The notes under the pieces: generated by a model
What the model saw: only the letters and a program-made list of their open reading frames with translations
Databases searched by the model: none
Told to the model about the DNA's origin: nothing
Made by a program: the position numbers and the translations under genes
Shown here: positions 27,406 to 39,792 of the stretch, one piece after another
Layout of the letters: each line of letters begins with the position of its first letter
Position numbering within the stretch: position 1 is the first letter of the stretch
Assembly: GCF_900625095.1 (NCBI RefSeq)
Contig: NZ_LR130760.1
Coordinates: 158,300 to 222,299 of the forward strand
Length of the DNA stretch: 64,000 bases
Source of the DNA: Acinetobacter ihumii
Lineage (GTDB): Bacteria > Pseudomonadota > Gammaproteobacteria > Pseudomonadales > Moraxellaceae
Direction of reading: 5' to 3'

Positions 27406-28806
27406 ATGAATGTTCGCTCTTTAGAATTTCGCCTTACAGTGCTGGTTACGCTCCTCTCGACGATTATTTTATGTATCGTTGGATCACTGACCTATTTTGC
27501 AATTCATCGCATTTTATTAAATGAGCAAGATCAAGCCTTGGCCAGCCGTATTGAACGTTTAGAAGTTCTATTACAGGACAGTGAAAATATTCAGCAAATT
27601 ATCCAGCGTCCAAAAATCTATCAAAACATGCTGGGCAATCAGGATAATCTATTTATTTTAAGACATGATCAACAACAACTGATTCATATTAATCCATTAC
27701 ATATCAACATCCCAAAACTTGACTCACAATCTGGAATTCATTTTCTGGATTTGCATGAACAACAACGTTCAACCCGAATTGCATGGAAAAATTTTAATAT
27801 TCAGGGACAGTCTTATCAACTCATTGCAGGCAAACAATGGTCTGAGCGTCTTAATATTTTGCATCAGTTCCGTCAGGATTTAATTTTATACTTCGGTATT
27901 GGACTCCTCATTTTATTTTTAAGTGGTTGGCTGACTTGTCATATCACCTTAACGGGGTTGCGCAAACTTACCCAACAAACTCATCAGATTGATATCGGTT
28001 CTTTACGGCAGCGACTGGAGATACAGCCTCACAGTACTGAAATAAGCCAATTATCCTTAGCGATTAATCATATGTTGGCGCGCATAGAAGCTGGTTATGA
28101 CCAACTCAATCGGTTTTCAGAAAATATTGCGCATGAGTTTCGAACACCACTGAATAACCTGATCGGACAAACCGAGATTTTGCTGTCAGAAACACGTGAG
28201 CTTAGCGACTATCAGGATTTGCTAGTCTCGCATCTGGAAGAATATCAACGACTAAAACGCATGATTAACAGTATGTTGTTTTTAGCTAGAGCTGATCAGC
28301 AGCATATTCAATTGAAAATTGAAACGATCGATTTAACGGTGTTAATTGAAAATATCGTCAGCTTTTTAGATATCTATGCCAGTGAAAAAAATATAACCCT
28401 TCAAACCCAAATCACACAAAATGACCTTACTGCTGACTTTGAACTGTTGCAACAAACGCTGTTTAATTTGATTGAAAATGCGGTATTGCATGGTCAAAAT
28501 CATTCAAATATTTTAATTAAAACCCAGAGCATTGAAATTGAGCAAAAATCTTACACCCTTTGTTCCGTTTTAACCGAAAATAATTTTATAGATGAAAAAC
28601 ATCTGCCCCATGTATTTGAACGTTTTTATCAGTGTAATACATCCCGTCATAATCAAGGCCGTTCTGGTGGCTTAGGTTTGGCTATTGTTGCGTCTATCGT
28701 CGAATTACATGCAGGATTTTACCAAGTAGAAAATACTCAACAGGGTATTCGCTTCAGCGTGTATTTTCCAATTTTAGCGAGCCTATCAGTAAATTCAGAA
28801 TCATGA
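27406..28806 (+). CDS. Sensor histidine kinase (heavy-metal/HprS-like)
   Basis: 466-aa membrane kinase. TM1 is near residues 10-33, a periplasmic sensor of about 125 residues follows, TM2 is near 160-185, then a HAMP region. The H-box is seen as ENIAHEFRTPLNNL, the N-box as LFNLIENAVLHG and the G2 box as GGLGLAIV. Between the last two, the G1 ATP-lid motif (usually DNGxGI) reads TENNFIDEKHLP and lacks both glycines, which is unusual. FERFYQCNTSR is intact. I start at ATG 27406; the earlier in-frame start overlaps the regulator gene. It probably phosphorylates the preceding regulator. Confidence 0.88.
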   Translation: MNVRSLEFRLTVLVTLLSTIILCIVGSLTYFAIHRILLNEQDQALASRIERLEVLLQDSENIQQIIQRPKIYQNMLGNQDNLFILRHDQQQLIHINPLHINIPKLDSQSGIHFLDLHEQQRSTRIAWKNFNIQGQSYQLIAGKQWSERLNILHQFRQDLILYFGIGLLILFLSGWLTCHITLTGLRKLTQQTHQIDIGSLRQRLEIQPHSTEISQLSLAINHMLARIEAGYDQLNRFSENIAHEFRTPLNNLIGQTEILLSETRELSDYQDLLVSHLEEYQRLKRMINSMLFLARADQQHIQLKIETIDLTVLIENIVSFLDIYASEKNITLQTQITQNDLTADFELLQQTLFNLIENAVLHGQNHSNILIKTQSIEIEQKSYTLCSVLTENNFIDEKHLPHVFERFYQCNTSRHNQGRSGGLGLAIVASIVELHAGFYQVENTQQGIRFSVYFPILASLSVNSES

Positions 28807-28854
28807 TAGCAGTTCACCGCAAGGGGATTTATCGTAAAATATGACAGATGCAGT

Positions 28855-28917
28855 CTAAGATTCATTTTAAACTAAAAAATAAAATGGAGCACAGAGTTCC
28901 ATTTTGATCAATCTTAG
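28855..28917. repeat. Nested inverted repeat after the kinase gene
   Basis: The outer arms CTAAGATT (28855) and AATCTTAG (28910) enclose inner arms AAAATGGA (28881) and TCCATTTT (28898). The two 8-bp stems are perfect. It could be a structured terminator for the two-component operon or the scar of a small element. It borders the region with the integrase remnant. Confidence 0.55.
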
Positions 28918-28939
28918 GTGATTTTAGTTGACCAAAAGA

Positions 28940-29095
28940 TTAATCTTCCAAAATACGGCTATGATTTTTTTGATCTTTCTTACGGATAGCCGCCATCACT
29001 GATTGCGCCAATATAATGATAAAGATGGTTGCTGTGGAAAGCATGGTAGCTACTTCTTTGGAAAAGTTAGCGATATTCACCATAAATTTTTGCAT
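28940..29095 (-). CDS. Small hypothetical membrane protein (51 aa)
   Basis: The ORF encodes MQKFMVNIANFSKEVATML, then a hydrophobic span (STATIFIIILAQSVMAA), then a basic tail RKKDQKNHSRILED. The pattern is one transmembrane helix with positive-inside topology and sensible codon use, which makes it a plausible real gene. There is no clear Shine-Dalgarno sequence before ATG 29095 or the second ATG at 29083, and I do not recognise the family. It lies between the two-component operon and an integrase remnant, so it may be a leftover of an integrated element. Confidence 0.45.
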   Translation of the reverse strand: MQKFMVNIANFSKEVATMLSTATIFIIILAQSVMAAIRKKDQKNHSRILED

Positions 29096-29108
29096 ATAGG
29101 TGGTATAG

Positions 29109-29292
29109 GCTATGCTTAATGAATGGACTCAATCCGGTCTATGTGGCTTCACAGTTGGGTCGTAGTCTGGTGATGCTTATGAAGCGTTATGCGAAGTGGA
29201 TTGACTCAGTTAAGAACAAACAAGAGATCGCTAAAATTTCGAATAGTGTCAAAATTGTGCCAAAGAAAAAGGGAATCAAACTATATATTTGA
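29109..29292 (+). pseudogene. C-terminal remnant of a phage-type tyrosine integrase
   Basis: The plus-strand frame reads CLMNGLNPVYVASQLGRS, then LVMLMKRYAKWIDSVKNK, to a TGA at 29290-29292. This matches the end of tyrosine recombinases (NPxYVAxQLGHS...YxKWI), including the nucleophile Tyr in KRYAKW. The His of the LGH box is Arg. Only about 60 residues remain, with no start and no upstream catalytic residues. The fragment ends 16 nt from the 3' end of tRNA-Ser, the usual place for an integrase of a tRNA-targeting prophage or island, so it is probably the scar of a lost element. Confidence 0.75.
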
Positions 29293-29300
29293 TCCCCTTT
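29268..29300. terminator. Terminator between the integrase remnant and tRNA-Ser
   Basis: AAAGGGAATCAAA (29268-29280) pairs with TTTGATCCCCTTT (29288-29300) with one mismatch around a 7-nt loop. On the minus strand it lies 8 nt past the tRNA end and is followed by TTCTTTG, so it ends the tRNA-Ser transcript. Confidence 0.75.
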
Positions 29301-29308
29301 TAAATATT

Positions 29309-29398
29309 TGGCGGAAGCGGTGAGATTCGAACTCACGGAGGACTCACACCCTCGTCGGTTTTCAAGACCGGTGCATTAAACCGCTCTGCCACGCTTCC
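29309..29398 (-). tRNA. tRNA-Ser (anticodon UGA)
   Basis: A 90-nt type II tRNA with a long variable arm. The acceptor strands GGAAGCG and CGCTTCC pair, the discriminator is G, and CCA is encoded (29309-29311). The anticodon loop CTTGAAA gives UGA for Ser. The T-arm GTTCGAATC is intact. It reads serine UCA-type codons. The integrase remnant lies against its 3' side. Confidence 0.97.
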
Positions 29399-29483
29399 AT
29401 GTGCGTAAGAATACAAAGACACTTCATTTTATTCAAGAAAAATTTTGATGCTCATATTCAATTGGATATTGTTTCATCAACCA

Positions 29484-31818
<2,335 letters not shown>

Positions 31819-32736
31819 CTAGTCAAGATGTTTAGAACAATAGGTTAAATCTGAATTTTTTGCTTTTAGCTTTAAGGAACTCATCACAATTCCTGAACAG
31901 ATCAATGCAGCCCCTATCAAAATATTCATGGTGAGTGGTTCATGCCAAATGAATGCACCAAAACATAAACTCAAAACAGGAATACACATAATTGAAATAG
32001 ATGCGATAAAGGTATCGATCTGACTCACAATCCAGTTCCAGAGCGCAAAGGCAAAACCAGTTCCAACAACCGCGATATACAAGAGCAATGACTGATTTAA
32101 AGGATTCTTCCAGACCGTCAGATCTACAGGTTCGAATATTAAAGCACCGATCAAAATCGCAATTCCACCAATCAACAGTTGCCAGATCGTCAGTTTAACT
32201 TTGTCATAGTTTGCAAAATTTCTTTTAATATAAATCGTTGACAATGCCCAGAAAAAACCAGATCCAATCAAAAGTAATTCCCCTGCCAAAGACAAATTCC
32301 AGCTCAAATGCAACAGTTGTGGCCAAAGAATGGCAATTAGTCCTAATGTACCTAAAATTAAACCTAATATCTTTTGTCGGTTTAGACGTTCATGTAACAC
32401 ATAGTGCGCCAAAACACCAATAAAAATAGGCATGGTAAATACCAACACCGCAGACAAGCCAGAGTCTACAAATTGCATGGCAAAGATTTGCGTTGCGTAG
32501 AAACCCAGGCATACCATTGCACTTAAAATGACCAAAGGTTTCCATTCGCTAGGTTTAGGCAAAATGGTTTTTTTCAAAATCAACTGAAGTAGCATTAAAG
32601 TCACAGCAGCCAAAATCAGACGTAGCGAGGTAAATAAAAAAGGCGGAAAAACCTGCAAACTATGTTTGACCAGCCCCCACAAAGAACCCCACACCAAACA
32701 GAGCAAGCTAATAGCACTGACAACACGAATATTCAC
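31819..32736 (-). CDS. EamA/DMT family transporter
   Basis: 305-aa membrane protein with about ten hydrophobic helices arranged as two EamA repeats (drug/metabolite transporter superfamily). Features include the N-terminal LCLVWGSLWGLVKHSL and mid-protein ERLNRQKILGLILGTLGLI, the conserved loop before the second repeat. Such proteins export amino acids, nucleobases or drugs; the substrate here is unknown. It is divergent from a LysR gene 163 nt away, which probably controls it. The paralogue at 51675 is only distantly alike. Confidence 0.87.
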   Translation of the reverse strand: MNIRVVSAISLLCLVWGSLWGLVKHSLQVFPPFLFTSLRLILAAVTLMLLQLILKKTILPKPSEWKPLVILSAMVCLGFYATQIFAMQFVDSGLSAVLVFTMPIFIGVLAHYVLHERLNRQKILGLILGTLGLIAILWPQLLHLSWNLSLAGELLLIGSGFFWALSTIYIKRNFANYDKVKLTIWQLLIGGIAILIGALIFEPVDLTVWKNPLNQSLLLYIAVVGTGFAFALWNWIVSQIDTFIASISIMCIPVLSLCFGAFIWHEPLTMNILIGAALICSGIVMSSLKLKAKNSDLTYCSKHLD

Positions 32737-32898
32737 GGGTCTTACTCTTAAAACGATAAGGTCTCAATAGTGTATAAAATAAATGACATCATGAATAATG
32801 TTATGTTTTAATAGATCCATCATTTTTTTTAATGTCTTTTTCAGATCAACATTTCATTTTTAGAATAATGGGATCGACCTGAATATTGAGGTTTTGCC

Positions 32899-33759
32899 GT
32901 GAATATTGATATGAGTGATATCCGATCGTTTGTCACTGTGGCTGAGCTGAAAAGTATCAGCGCGGCAGCGCATAAGCTCAATTATTTACAGTCCAACATG
33001 ACCGCCAAGATCAAAAAGATTGAAAATCACTACAAGCGCCAACTTTTTATACGCAAACCCAAAGGCGTTGAGCTGACTGAATCAGGCATGAACTTGTATA
33101 GCCAATACAAAAAAATGATGTTCACTTGGGAAGAAACTGAACATAAAATTTATCAAGAGGAAAACTATTTACGTTTTGGCACCAATACCAGTTTAGGCGG
33201 TATGCGTTTTTATCCCTCATTTAGCCAACTTTATACAGCTTATCCCGACTTGTCCATCACCATGAAAACTGGGGCAACAGGTTTTATTGAAGATGAAATT
33301 TTAGCTGGAAATCTTGATATTGCTTATGTTCTGGGTCATCCTAAACATAAAAATCTTCAATATATTCATAAAGCTGAAGACCAATTGGTGATCATTGGTA
33401 AAAATATGATTAATCATGACCATTTTCATGAATGTTTGCATCAACAAAATATTTTATTGGCATCTGAAGCATGTTGTTATGCCACGACACTCGATCAGAT
33501 TTATGCAGATTACCAACTTAGTAAAGGTGAGCTGACCTATATTCATGATCATGAGGCTCTGATTCATTTCACTCAACTAGGTATGGGCGTGTCCATGATT
33601 GCAAAATCACTCATTCAAAAATTTAATATTGAATATTATCGGGAAATTCCTGAGCAATATCGCAACATTGGTCTTTATCTTATTGCACGAAATGACCATG
33701 TATTTACTGCAATCGAAAAACAATTTATTGGATTAAATGATTCACTTGAACGAAGTTAA
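32899..33759 (+). CDS. LysR family transcriptional regulator
   Basis: 286-aa LysR-type regulator. The helix-turn-helix region is seen as DIRSFVTVAELKSISAAAHKL followed by NYLQSNMTAKIKKIENHYKR, and the effector domain includes FGTNTSLGG and GVSMIAKSLI. It begins with GTG 32899, supported by TGAGG 7 nt upstream; an ATG at 32911 is the alternative. It is divergent from the DMT transporter gene, the normal layout of a LysR regulator and its exporter target. The effector is unknown. Confidence 0.88.
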   Translation: MNIDMSDIRSFVTVAELKSISAAAHKLNYLQSNMTAKIKKIENHYKRQLFIRKPKGVELTESGMNLYSQYKKMMFTWEETEHKIYQEENYLRFGTNTSLGGMRFYPSFSQLYTAYPDLSITMKTGATGFIEDEILAGNLDIAYVLGHPKHKNLQYIHKAEDQLVIIGKNMINHDHFHECLHQQNILLASEACCYATTLDQIYADYQLSKGELTYIHDHEALIHFTQLGMGVSMIAKSLIQKFNIEYYREIPEQYRNIGLYLIARNDHVFTAIEKQFIGLNDSLERS

Positions 33760-33909
33760 CATTGTAGCTCATTGAGATCACAAGGTTTTACCTCCTGAAA
33801 TCGATTCAATTTAAATGAAGTATTGGAACCTGCCAAATCCATCCATACAGATTTAGTGTTTTTCGGTACGGATATTCAACCATCACGAAAAATAAAATAA
33901 AAAAAGTGC

Positions 33910-33960
33910 TACAATATCTGCCATTCTGAATTCTCAAGACCATCACTTCAGGTCTTTTTA
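33910..33960 (+). promoter_or_regulatory. argG promoter -10 and leader hairpin with T tract
   Basis: A -10-like TACAAT lies at 33910-33915. The leader then holds AAGACC (33936-33941) and GGTCTT (33951-33956) around a 9-nt loop followed by TTTTT, ending 23 nt before the argG ATG. It has the form of a short intrinsic terminator inside the leader, so attenuation is possible. No -35 box is evident. Confidence 0.45.
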
Positions 33961-33970
33961 CAAATGTTAG

Positions 33971-35323
<1,353 letters not shown>

Positions 35324-35343
35324 TTTTGTTTTTAAATAACAAA

Positions 35344-35406
35344 GCTCATTGAACTACTCAATGAGCCAATAAAAAAGAGAGATTCAATTGAACCTCTCTT
35401 TTTTTA
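35344..35406. terminator. Tandem hairpins ending argG (and the convergent CSLREA operon)
   Basis: Hairpin 1: GCTCATTGA (35344) with TCAATGAGC (35358). Hairpin 2: AAGAGAG with CTCTCTT around TTCAATTGAA, bordered by A and T runs (35371-35406), so it works for both convergent transcripts. Confidence 0.85.
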
Positions 35407-35418
35407 TTTCTAGGTCAC

Positions 35419-37842
35419 TTATGATCGACGGCGATAAAGCACTAATCCAGCCAATCCTAATATTGTAAAAATACCTAAACTCCCCCCGCCACTACTACTT
35501 TGGTTATTAGGTGTCGATTCAGAATTTTTTAATGTGACGGTCGCTTCAGGCGATTTCGCTCCATCAGCATCGTAAATTAAATAGCTGAATTTGTAGTCAA
35601 AGACGTTGAAATTATTTTTAACCTGTACGGTGAGTTTACCGCCATAACAAGTTTCTTTCTGATCTGGATATGGACAAGCACCAGTGCGTTCAGGTGTTAC
35701 GGTAATCCCAGAAGGAACAGTGGTTAATCGAATCGGTAATTCAACCCCTTCTGAATCTTGATAAAAAGCAGGTTTATTCGGTTTATTAACCAATGTTGAG
35801 ACTGAACCATCCCCATCATCAGAATCATTTTCCAGCAAATTAACTGAAATTTTTTGATCAGTGCCATATTGAATGTTATAGCTATCCGCTTTGGCAATTG
35901 GTGGTATATTGACAAAGTTCACCTGCATAAGACCTGAAGATTTTTTATCAGTATTTTTTAAGGTCAACGTATATTGACAGAAATTGTATTCTCCCGCTTG
36001 GGTAATCCCATCATCTATACGGTATGCCACAATTCGTTTTAGATTGGCATCCCATTTACAGATCAAATGGTCATCAGGTTTGGCTTCGAGTCTAGTATCA
36101 TCGCCACTACCGGTAATTACACCCACCCCACGTGGAATCACAGTCACATCATAGTTATCTGCGGTTAAATGTTGGATCTGACGACTACCATCAATCGATA
36201 CCACTTCATCTGGTAAACTAAATTTAAATGGATCGACATAAACTGCGCGATAGTTTTGATTCGCCTTGGTATAGGTAATCAAATCCTCATATTCCTTAAT
36301 GCGCTTATTATAATATGGCAAGAAATCAGGATTGGTGCTGGTATTTGCGACTTGCTCTTTAAAGAAATCTAATTCTGTTTGATAACTATCTAATAAGGTC
36401 ACCAACGAAGTATTGACTATTCCATTAATATCACCTGCGGTTAAACGCATGATTTCAGTCGAGCCAATATCACAGCTATTGCGTACAGTGGGCTCTAACA
36501 CCAGCGTACCATCAGTAATACGATTAATGCCGCGCTGATCTTGTGTGCTACAACCATCTGCGTTTACATCAACTAAATCTGTTTCCGATTTATTATCTTT
36601 CGGGAAATAAACTGGTAAAAAACCCGTATATTCTGTAGGTGTTTGTAAATTGCTGAGCAACTCAGCTCGGTTATTGCTGCTTATATTAATATTGGTGTGT
36701 TGCTCAGGTAATACTTCACTCGCAACATCACACTGACTTTGACTTCCCTCAGTCAAACTTAAAGCATTATAAGCTAAACCGACCCCTGTATTTTTTTGAT
36801 CCTTTGCGTCACCCAATAAATAACGACATGAGCGATTACTATTAAATGCTAATACATTAAATGCCAAGACTTTGACACCAATTTTGTCATATAAAAAGGT
36901 ACTAAATGCATTATTTTCAACAATGGTATTACTGACCATCTCTAAGCTACTGGATGTACTGAGCTTATTAACATCCGTATTTACTCGACTATCACCCGTA
37001 AATTTCAAAACACTACCGTCATTCGGATTGGTAATATTTTGAGCAATGGTGTTGGCAGTTAAGGTTGCTGTAGGTTCACCGCAAAACTCAAATGTACTTT
37101 TGCTTGAATTGGAACCATTTCCAATAAAGCTATTATTGTTAAAAGTTAATGTACGTTTGGTATAGACCAAATTATCCAAGCAACTCATCGCAAGAACATC
37201 ACCCAGCACGGGTAAATTGCCATTAACTGTAGAGTTGCCCTGATAAATACCCCCAGTCAGCGTTAATGATGAATTATCCCCTTCCAGATAAATAGCTCCA
37301 CCCTGATTCGCAGTAGAATTTAGAATAGAGACCCCTGTCAATGTGGTGGCAGCACCCAAATATAACGCACCACCGCGGTCATTACTTTTACCATTTTGAA
37401 AGCGAACATTACTCACCACAATACTAGATTTACTATTGCTGGTATTAATGAGACGTGTCTTATTTTGACCATCAATAATGGTTTTTAATGCGGTTTTAGC
37501 CGGATAATCATTGGTAATTACATCAACTTTACTATAATCCTGCGGGATTTTCCCCATAATTGAAATGGAGGATTTTGGCACCAGTTCAGTATTGAGCTTG
37601 TAAGTTCCTTCTTCTAATTGAATATAATCCTGAGCAGAAGGCGCAGTGTTACCCGCAGCACACCCTCCATAAGATCGATTCAATTCAGCAGCTTTTACAG
37701 CCATACGAAGCGAGCATTTATTACTACTTTGATCATCAATATCATCAGAAGTATTCACATAAATGGTTTTATCTTCTGCTGCCATCAATGACATCCCAGA
37801 TAACACCATGATTGTCAGTAGTCCTTTTTTATAATTTTTCAT
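35419..37842 (-). CDS. CSLREA-domain exported protein with GlyGly-CTERM-like tail (807 aa)
   Basis: The signal peptide (MKNYKKGLLTIMVLSGMSLMA) is cleaved before AEDKTIYVN. A CSLREA-type motif, here CSLRMAVKAAEL, is near residue 42, followed by a right-handed beta-helix-like region with repeated N-G-G and ALYLGA/AIYLEG turns (about 140-350). Later come beta-sandwich-like repeats (about 560-770). The tail SSSGGGSLGIFTILGLAGL then YRRRS is a Gly-rich motif, a hydrophobic helix and a basic end, the GlyGly-CTERM pattern that rhombosortase cleaves on proteins leaving by type II secretion. AAGGA precedes the ATG. It follows its paralogue by 16 nt. Function is unknown; surface or secreted adhesin/enzyme is a guess. 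Confidence 0.85.
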   Translation of the reverse strand: MKNYKKGLLTIMVLSGMSLMAAEDKTIYVNTSDDIDDQSSNKCSLRMAVKAAELNRSYGGCAAGNTAPSAQDYIQLEEGTYKLNTELVPKSSISIMGKIPQDYSKVDVITNDYPAKTALKTIIDGQNKTRLINTSNSKSSIVVSNVRFQNGKSNDRGGALYLGAATTLTGVSILNSTANQGGAIYLEGDNSSLTLTGGIYQGNSTVNGNLPVLGDVLAMSCLDNLVYTKRTLTFNNNSFIGNGSNSSKSTFEFCGEPTATLTANTIAQNITNPNDGSVLKFTGDSRVNTDVNKLSTSSSLEMVSNTIVENNAFSTFLYDKIGVKVLAFNVLAFNSNRSCRYLLGDAKDQKNTGVGLAYNALSLTEGSQSQCDVASEVLPEQHTNINISSNNRAELLSNLQTPTEYTGFLPVYFPKDNKSETDLVDVNADGCSTQDQRGINRITDGTLVLEPTVRNSCDIGSTEIMRLTAGDINGIVNTSLVTLLDSYQTELDFFKEQVANTSTNPDFLPYYNKRIKEYEDLITYTKANQNYRAVYVDPFKFSLPDEVVSIDGSRQIQHLTADNYDVTVIPRGVGVITGSGDDTRLEAKPDDHLICKWDANLKRIVAYRIDDGITQAGEYNFCQYTLTLKNTDKKSSGLMQVNFVNIPPIAKADSYNIQYGTDQKISVNLLENDSDDGDGSVSTLVNKPNKPAFYQDSEGVELPIRLTTVPSGITVTPERTGACPYPDQKETCYGGKLTVQVKNNFNVFDYKFSYLIYDADGAKSPEATVTLKNSESTPNNQSSSGGGSLGIFTILGLAGLVLYRRRS

Positions 37843-37858
37843 GACCTATTCCTTGTCT

Positions 37859-39673
37859 TTATCTCGCGTAACGTCTTAAACCGATGAGTCCCAATAATGC
37901 AATCAATATTCCAAGCCCAAAGCTTCCGCCACTGACTTTAACTTTCTTGTCTTTGAAGTCATTTGGTGGGTCTTGTACAATTTTTGCTGGAATTTCAATA
38001 TAACGATTCCCTACTGAATCACTGAATCGGGTAATCGTGGTCATCACCTGAATTTTAAACTCATCGGAACCATGCCAGTTTCCGTTTGGCACATAAGTCA
38101 CATTACCCTCCTGATCCAGTGTTAGCGAACCTTTGGATGGCGTATTGGTTTGTACAATTTGCAAACAACCTGCTTGCCATGCCTGACCATCGGCTCTTTT
38201 ACCAAGTAATGTTTCACATTGGCTGGCTGGGAGTAATTCACCATCTGCCAATTGATCTGCAATTGAAAATTTCGCAGTTTCTCCATATAAAATATCTTGT
38301 CCGACTGGAGTAATTGAATCGGCATCAATCACCAATTCGATTGCACCTAAGTCACACAACTCTTTGGTACTTCTTGTTTTGCCACGCTGGTCAGATGCTT
38401 CACAGCTTGAAAGACTGGTGACATTAGTACCATCACTGAGCACACGACCACGGTTGATAATCAGTGAATCAGATAATGTTTGATAAGACATGAGCAGACG
38501 TGGCTTAAAAAAGCCCAAAAATTGCTTTTCAGGGGTGTAATAAGGACACAATAATCCATCCGCTGGAGCAGCGTCACACTTGCCTTCAAGGCTTCCTGCT
38601 AATAACTTATTATTCCCAACGTTCACATTCGGATCAGTGGTACTGCCTTGACCACAATCTGCTGTACTGGTATTGGTCAGGTTATTGATCAAATTGGTTT
38701 TATCATCTGGCGCAAATGTACAGTTATTGCTTCCATTTTCAACAATAATACTATTTGAGACATAAGCATTGCCTTTAGGGCCTTGCAAATAAAGACCATC
38801 ATTATTTCTGATCATGGTGATATTATTAATAATCATGCCATCTCGAACGTTGGCAATATAACCCGTATTATTAAAGATCGTGCTGTTTTTTAAACCATAC
38901 GAACGTGAACTGGCATTTCCACTGGTCGACTCATCATCAAAAGCAATGGCTGAATACAGTAACGTCGGAGTGATATTGCCGGTTGCTTTATTATGACGAA
39001 TCACGGTTTGGTAAAAATTGAAACGTGGCAATTCACTATAAATTACAGCACCTTGTACCGCATTATTATTTTGAAAAATCACATTTTGTGCAGCTACATA
39101 ACCCGCAGTTTTATCTGTAGATACACCCTCATTATAAATTGCACCACCATTTACAGTCGCATGACCATTTTTTAAATTCACATACTGTAAAGCCAACTGT
39201 TCTCTATTAAAAATCAATCCACCATTATTAATTGTACTATTTGGATTTCCTTCTAAATTTACTTCTATAAGTGAAACCTGATATTGTGCATTTTCACTAT
39301 TATCATCATATACATAGAATATACGGTCATTGCCGACCATTTTAATCGTGGCATTATTTACACCATATTGATTTTCACCAATTCCAGTGTCATAGGTCGT
39401 TTTGAGTTGAAGACTTTTCTGAATTTTAATTTGACTATTTAATTCATAGGTTTTTTGTTTTTCCAAAAGCACAACCGCAGTGGAATCTTTACCCCCACAG
39501 CCATTATAGCCTGCTTCTGGCATTCCCTGATTAATATACTCAATTGCTTCACGCAAAGAACAGAGAGTGTCCTGCTTAACTTCGTCAGCTGTTGTGTTTA
39601 CAATAATCTCACCTGCACAATATGCATGGCCAGAAATACACAATAGCCCAACGCCTATACCCCGCTTGAGCAT
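37859..39673 (-). CDS. CSLREA-domain exported protein with GlyGly-CTERM-like tail (604 aa)
   Basis: The frame extends to 39778, but AAGGAG lies 6 nt before ATG 39673, and from there the protein begins with a proper signal peptide, MLKRGIGVGLLCISGHAYC, so I start there. A canonical CSLREAIEYIN motif is near residue 37. A parallel beta-helix-like region with Asn-rich repeats (GGLIFN, GGAIYNEG, GAVIYSE) follows, then a VTYVPNGNWHGSDEFKI segment typical of cadherin-like repeats. The end, KVSGGSFGLGILIALLGLI then RRYAR, is GlyGly-CTERM-like. It is the promoter-proximal gene of a two-gene operon with the 807-aa paralogue. Sorting by a rhombosortase elsewhere in the genome is inferred. Confidence 0.83.
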   Translation of the reverse strand: MLKRGIGVGLLCISGHAYCAGEIIVNTTADEVKQDTLCSLREAIEYINQGMPEAGYNGCGGKDSTAVVLLEKQKTYELNSQIKIQKSLQLKTTYDTGIGENQYGVNNATIKMVGNDRIFYVYDDNSENAQYQVSLIEVNLEGNPNSTINNGGLIFNREQLALQYVNLKNGHATVNGGAIYNEGVSTDKTAGYVAAQNVIFQNNNAVQGAVIYSELPRFNFYQTVIRHNKATGNITPTLLYSAIAFDDESTSGNASSRSYGLKNSTIFNNTGYIANVRDGMIINNITMIRNNDGLYLQGPKGNAYVSNSIIVENGSNNCTFAPDDKTNLINNLTNTSTADCGQGSTTDPNVNVGNNKLLAGSLEGKCDAAPADGLLCPYYTPEKQFLGFFKPRLLMSYQTLSDSLIINRGRVLSDGTNVTSLSSCEASDQRGKTRSTKELCDLGAIELVIDADSITPVGQDILYGETAKFSIADQLADGELLPASQCETLLGKRADGQAWQAGCLQIVQTNTPSKGSLTLDQEGNVTYVPNGNWHGSDEFKIQVMTTITRFSDSVGNRYIEIPAKIVQDPPNDFKDKKVKVSGGSFGLGILIALLGLIGLRRYAR

Positions 39674-39792
39674 ACCTTTCTCCTTCATTCCCATTTTCAT
39701 TATTTTTTTAAAGTCGCCAATTCCTAGCAACTTATTACTTAATTTGCGTACTTTCGCATAGCTTGAGTAATTACTCAAGATTTTTCACGTGA

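Noticed and set aside
39674..39778. N-terminal 35-residue extension of the 604-aa CSLREA protein
   Set aside because: AAGGAG lies just before ATG 39673 and the signal peptide begins there; the extension would bury it.
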